DNA from: Burkholderiales bacterium
Lineage (GTDB): Bacteria; Pseudomonadota; Gammaproteobacteria; Burkholderiales; Burkholderiaceae_D
DNA: 6,471 nt
Assembly (NCBI GenBank): GCA_016197345.1
Contig: JACPVY010000293.1
Coordinates: forward strand, 1 to 6,471
Direction: 5' to 3'
Shown: in pieces, positions 1 through 6,471 of the stretch
How the letters are laid out: each line of letters opens with the position of its first letter
Position numbering within the stretch: position 1 is the stretch's first letter
Program-made: the position numbers and the translations under genes
The notes under the pieces: model-generated
Told to the model about the DNA's origin: nothing
The model's database searches: none
What the model saw: only the letters and a program-made list of their open reading frames with translations

Positions 1-264
1 AACGCCTGCGGCTCGGGCTACGACATCGACGTCTACCTGCACCGCGGCGCCGGCGCCTATATCTGCGGCGAGGAGACGGCGCTGCTCGAGAGTCTCGAGG
101 GCAAGAAGGGCATGCCGCGGCTGAAGCCGCCGTTCCCGGCCGGTGCCGGCCTGTACGGCTGCCCGTCGACGGTGAACAATGTCGAGTCGATTGCCGTCGC
201 GCCGGCCATCCTGCGCCGCGGCCCAGAAACTATTTTCCATCGCTCTGTCCCTTTTAGCTTATAG
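1..264 (+). CDS. nuoF: NADH-quinone oxidoreductase subunit F (NuoF), internal fragment, truncated at both ends
   Basis: Frame 1 encodes an internal piece of NuoF, the FMN- and NADH-binding 51-kDa subunit of respiratory complex I, which takes electrons from NADH at the cytoplasmic face of the inner membrane. The family signature [16 protein letters not shown] is complete (codons 16-31, bases 46-93). It is followed by the conserved stretches [10 protein letters not shown] and TVNNVES and by ILRRGPE. Homology stops at about base 228, in mid-domain. The remaining codons ([11 protein letters not shown]) do not resemble NuoF, where Trp-Phe-Ala is expected after GPE, and the frame ends at a TAG at 262-264 that lies in ruvB-side sequence. 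The cluster-binding C-terminal half (ESCGxCxPCR motif) is missing and the 5' end lies outside the window. GC is about 69% with nearly all codons ending in G or C, unlike everything to the right. The identity of the fragment is secure; it cannot encode a working subunit as it stands. Confidence 0.9.
   Translation, partial: NACGSGYDIDVYLHRGAGAYICGEETALLESLEGKKGMPRLKPPFPAGAGLYGCPSTVNNVESIAVAPAILRRGPETIFHRSVPFSL
219..232. other. Abrupt composition and homology breakpoint (probable chimeric junction)
   Basis: NuoF homology and G/C-ending codons hold up to about base 222 (CGC CGC GGC). Then CCA GAA could still be NuoF (GPE) but already uses A-ending codons, and from about 229 the sequence is AT-richer and unrelated to nuoF. 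The ruvB stop codon is only about 30 bases further on. No inverted repeat, target-site duplication, tRNA or integrase marks the join, so a mobile-element explanation has no support. An artificial join of two genomes is the simplest reading. The exact base is uncertain by a few positions. Confidence 0.75.
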
Positions 265-1317
265 GTTTTCCCACAATTCACCGTTGGGATTAATCCGCGG
301 CACGGCCACGCCAAAATGGGTGTACGCTAACGGCGTCGCGATCCGCCCACGCGGCGTGCGTTGCAAATACCCCTGTTGAATCAAATAAGGCTCCAATACA
401 TCTTCAATCGTATCGGCTTCCTCGCCAATCGCGGCAGCCAAATTGCCCACCCCCACCGGGCCACCGCCGAATTTGAAGAGCACCGCTTCTAGCAACTTCC
501 TATCCATCACGTCAAAGCCAACGTTATCGACGTCGAGCATCGTCAGTGCCTCGTCAGCCACCACACGCGTGATTTCACCATTCGATTTCACTTCAGCAAA
601 ATCACGCACCCGGCGCAGCAAACGATTCGCAATCCGCGGTGTACCACGCGCGCGCTTAGCGATTTCGCGCGCGCCATCTTCGACGATAGGCGCATTCAAT
701 AAGCTCGCGCTACGCATGACGATCTTGGTCAATTCTTCGGTATTGTAAAACTCAAGCCGCGCAACGATGCCAAAGCGATCACGCAGCGGGTTGGTCAGCA
801 TCCCGGCACGGGTAGTAGCACCAACCAAGGTAAATGGTTGTAGATCGAGTTTGACGGAGCGCGCCGCTGGCCCCTCGCCGATCATGATGTCGATTTGATA
901 GTCTTCTAGCGCCGGGTACAAAATTTCTTCCACCACCGGCGATAAGCGATGAATTTCATCGATAAACAACACATCATTGCATTCCAGATTCGTCAACAGC
1001 GCCGCTAAGTCCCCCGGCCGCTCTAATACTGGCCCCGATGTTTGACGTAAATTGACGCCCATTTCCCGCGCAATAATGTGGGCCAACGTAGTTTTGCCTA
1101 AGCCGGGCGGGCCAAACAACAAGGTGTGGTCGAGCGCTTCGCGCCGTTTGCGCGCCGCCGAGATAAAAATTTCCAACTGATCGCGGATTTTTTCTTGCCC
1201 GACATATTGATCAAGCTGCTTCGGCCGTAAGGCGCGTTCTATCGCTTCTTCATTCGGCGATGCAGGGGCGGCGTCGATAATGCGTGCCGGGCTAAATTGA
1301 TCGGTTTGAATACTCAT
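259..1317 (-). CDS. ruvB: Holliday junction branch migration ATPase RuvB
   Basis: RuvB is the hexameric AAA+ motor that RuvA loads onto Holliday junctions. ATP hydrolysis pumps DNA through the ring and drives branch migration during recombinational repair in the cytoplasm. The 352-residue product is of normal family length. Visible in order: Walker A GPPGLGKT (69-76), Walker B with FIDEIH (118-123), sensor 1 in GATTRAG (166-172), the LRDRFG segment carrying the arginine finger (178-183), sensor 2 in [16 protein letters not shown] (225-240), and the C-terminal winged helix with [10 protein letters not shown] (316-325). All key residues are present, so it should be active. The start at 1317 gives the usual short polar N-terminus (MSIQTDQF). 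A weak purine run (GAAAG) lies about 8 bases upstream, so translation may partly depend on ruvA, whose stop is 40 bases upstream. The gene ends with TAA at 259-261, close to the breakpoint near 229, so its natural downstream neighbour is lost. No terminator is visible in the remaining bases. Confidence 0.98.
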   Translation of the reverse strand: MSIQTDQFSPARIIDAAPASPNEEAIERALRPKQLDQYVGQEKIRDQLEIFISAARKRREALDHTLLFGPPGLGKTTLAHIIAREMGVNLRQTSGPVLERPGDLAALLTNLECNDVLFIDEIHRLSPVVEEILYPALEDYQIDIMIGEGPAARSVKLDLQPFTLVGATTRAGMLTNPLRDRFGIVARLEFYNTEELTKIVMRSASLLNAPIVEDGAREIAKRARGTPRIANRLLRRVRDFAEVKSNGEITRVVADEALTMLDVDNVGFDVMDRKLLEAVLFKFGGGPVGVGNLAAAIGEEADTIEDVLEPYLIQQGYLQRTPRGRIATPLAYTHFGVAVPRINPNGELWENL

Positions 1318-1333
1318 TGCTTACACTTTCGTG

Positions 1334-1355
1334 GGTTACCCATCAGTTGCCCATC
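1334..1355. repeat. Imperfect 11-bp tandem repeat in the ruvA-ruvB spacer
   Basis: Two adjacent 11-base units, GGTTACCCATC (1334-1344) and AGTTGCCCATC (1345-1355), agree at 9 of 11 positions. They make up about half of the 40-base gap between the ruvA stop and the ruvB start. This may be a small slippage duplication; no function is evident. Confidence 0.5.
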
Positions 1356-1357
1356 AC

Positions 1358-1936
1358 TTACGCTTTCGACAACGCTTTTAAGGCCAGTTTGATACCTTCC
1401 GATACGCCAGCCTCTTTCGGCACTTGCTTCAAGGCCAACATCGCTTCTTTATCTGAATAACCCAGCGCTAACAAGGCATTCAAGATATCGCTGCTCGCGT
1501 CGCTTTGCATCACACCCGAGGCATGCCCTAAATCAGCCCCCAGCTTACCTTTTAATTCCAACAGCAAACGCTCGGCAGTTTTTTTGCCTATGCCGGGGAT
1601 TTTGATCAAGCGCCCCGCTTCTTGGAGGGTAATCGCTTGTGCTAAATCGCCAACCGACATGCCCGACAAAATGGCCAAGGCAGTACGCGCGCCAACGCCA
1701 GAAATTTTGATCAATTGGCGAAAGACGCTCCGTTCTTCCACGCTAGCGAAGCCAAACAAAACATGGGCGTCTTCGCGTATCGCCAAATGGGTGAATAAAG
1801 TCGTTTTTTCACCTAAACCGGGGAGGTTATAAAACGTGCTCATCGGCACATCGACTTCATAGCCAACACCGTGGCAATCCAACAAAATTTGGGGAGGATT
1901 TTTTTCCAACAACAACCCGCTCAAGCGACCGATCAT
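1358..1936 (-). CDS. ruvA: Holliday junction branch migration DNA-binding protein RuvA
   Basis: RuvA binds four-way DNA junctions as a tetramer, holds them open and square, and recruits RuvB rings. The 192-residue product matches the family length. It begins with the canonical MIGRLSG of the OB-fold domain I. The acidic pin that splits strands at the crossover is intact (E55 and D56 in [11 protein letters not shown]). Domain II has two helix-hairpin-helix motifs, [11 protein letters not shown] (76-86) and [11 protein letters not shown] (111-121). Domain III, which contacts RuvB, is seen as [15 protein letters not shown] (151-165). The reading frame is open upstream to an ATG at 2047, but those 37 extra codons have no family resemblance, so the ATG at 1934-1936 is chosen. 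Only a poor Shine-Dalgarno sequence precedes it. ruvB follows 40 bases downstream on the same strand, giving a ruvAB operon. ruvC, often next to ruvA, is absent: the upstream neighbour is the divergent kinase. Confidence 0.98.
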   Translation of the reverse strand: MIGRLSGLLLEKNPPQILLDCHGVGYEVDVPMSTFYNLPGLGEKTTLFTHLAIREDAHVLFGFASVEERSVFRQLIKISGVGARTALAILSGMSVGDLAQAITLQEAGRLIKIPGIGKKTAERLLLELKGKLGADLGHASGVMQSDASSDILNALLALGYSDKEAMLALKQVPKEAGVSEGIKLALKALSKA

Positions 1937-2043
1937 GACAGTATTTATGCGAAGTAAGAATAGCAGTGATGATACAGGATAGGCACGGCGTATCCCGTTG
2001 ATTTTGCAGTTTGATAGCGACTTGAGAAATACCGATTTACACA

Positions 2044-2062
2044 ACAAAATCAGGCATTTTGT
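2044..2062. repeat. Perfect 7-bp inverted repeat in the divergent intergenic region
   Basis: ACAAAAT (2044-2050) and ATTTTGT (2056-2062) are exact reverse complements around the 5-base centre CAGGC. The element lies about 107 bases upstream of the ruvA start and 75 bases upstream of the kinase start. The arms are AT-rich and no T-run follows on either strand, so it is a poor terminator. A dimeric repressor or activator site is possible, but chance cannot be excluded. Confidence 0.45.
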
Positions 2063-2128
2063 CTACTGTTAAGAGATGCCAATTCGCTGTTAAATTTTAT
2101 GTGTAATAATGACTCGCGTTATAGCCAT

Positions 2129-2132
2129 GAGG
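2129..2132 (+). promoter_or_regulatory. Ribosome binding site for the sensor kinase gene
   Basis: GAGG lies 5 bases before the ATG at 2138, a good Shine-Dalgarno core at normal spacing. It supports 2138 as the start. The first methionine is followed by a short positively charged segment and then a membrane helix, as expected for a sensor kinase N-terminus. Confidence 0.75.
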
Positions 2133-2137
2133 TTTCT

Positions 2138-6471
<4,334 letters not shown>

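Larger units (their letters stand above)
1937..2137. promoter_or_regulatory. Divergent intergenic region between ruvA and the sensor kinase gene
   Basis: This 201-base stretch lies between the divergent ruvA and kinase starts and must hold the promoters for both. It is AT-richer than the genes. For the kinase, the best -10-like hexamer is AATAAT at 2105-2110 (5 of 6 to TATAAT), but no good -35 lies at the right distance (TTCGCT at 2083-2088 is weak). For ruvA, minus-strand TATCAT (1974-1969) is a possible -10, again without a clear -35. No LexA-type palindrome (CTGT-N8-ACAG) is present. A 7-bp inverted repeat (2044-2062) is listed separately. The individual promoter positions are guesses; only the region assignment is firm. 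Confidence 0.6.

Noticed and set aside
229..258. Terminator downstream of ruvB
   Set aside because: No GC-rich hairpin followed by a T-run is present on the minus strand in the short sequence between the ruvB stop and the breakpoint.
1..264. Horizontal transfer or mobile insertion of nuoF beside ruvB
   Set aside because: No integrase, terminal repeats, target duplication or tRNA site is present. Part of a core complex I gene cut in mid-domain fits a chimeric join better.
57..314. 85-codon reverse-strand open frame spanning the junction
   Set aside because: It crosses the nuoF/ruvB breakpoint, overlaps both real genes, and has no recognisable content.
1962..1977. Possible LexA (SOS) box upstream of ruvA, AGCAGTGATGATACAG
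   Set aside because: Only one half (CTGT on the minus strand) fits CTGT-N8-ACAG; the other half is TGCT. No better match was found in the intergenic region.
1937..2047. N-terminal extension of RuvA to an upstream ATG at 2047
   Set aside because: The 37 extra residues have no RuvA-like content, while MIGRLSG at 1936 is the canonical family start and gives a standard 192-residue protein.

Overview
The window is mostly one stretch of a Gram-negative bacterial chromosome with GC content near one half. It carries the Holliday-junction helicase genes ruvA and ruvB on the minus strand and, divergently on the plus strand, one very large membrane-bound hybrid sensor histidine kinase that runs off the right edge. 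RuvB and RuvA read like betaproteobacterial proteins, probably Burkholderiales and possibly Oxalobacteraceae-like. That placement comes from recalled family sequence, not from a search.

Layout: 1 to about 228 is an internal piece of nuoF (complex I subunit F) with about 69% GC and strongly G/C-ending codons, of an alphaproteobacterial flavour. It breaks off abruptly in mid-gene. From about 229 the base composition and codon use change, and ruvB (259-1317, minus) and ruvA (1358-1936, minus) follow as an operon transcribed leftwards. Positions 1937-2137 are the divergent intergenic region, with a perfect 7-bp inverted repeat and a good ribosome binding site for the kinase. From 2138 to the end is the kinase gene: at least 1444 codons, no stop, 3' end missing.

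RuvA and RuvB act together in branch migration of Holliday junctions; RuvC, the resolvase usually encoded beside them, is not here. The kinase has a periplasmic sensor between two membrane segments, a HAMP-like linker, three PAS domains, HisKA and HATPase domains, two receiver domains and an HPt domain. It is therefore a self-contained multistep phosphorelay whose final partner regulator is not in the window. Its signal and output cannot be read from the sequence.

The most notable feature is the junction near 222-232, which looks like a chimeric join (assembly or library artefact) rather than biology. I found no convincing evidence for a previously undescribed system, mobile element, CRISPR array or RNA gene.
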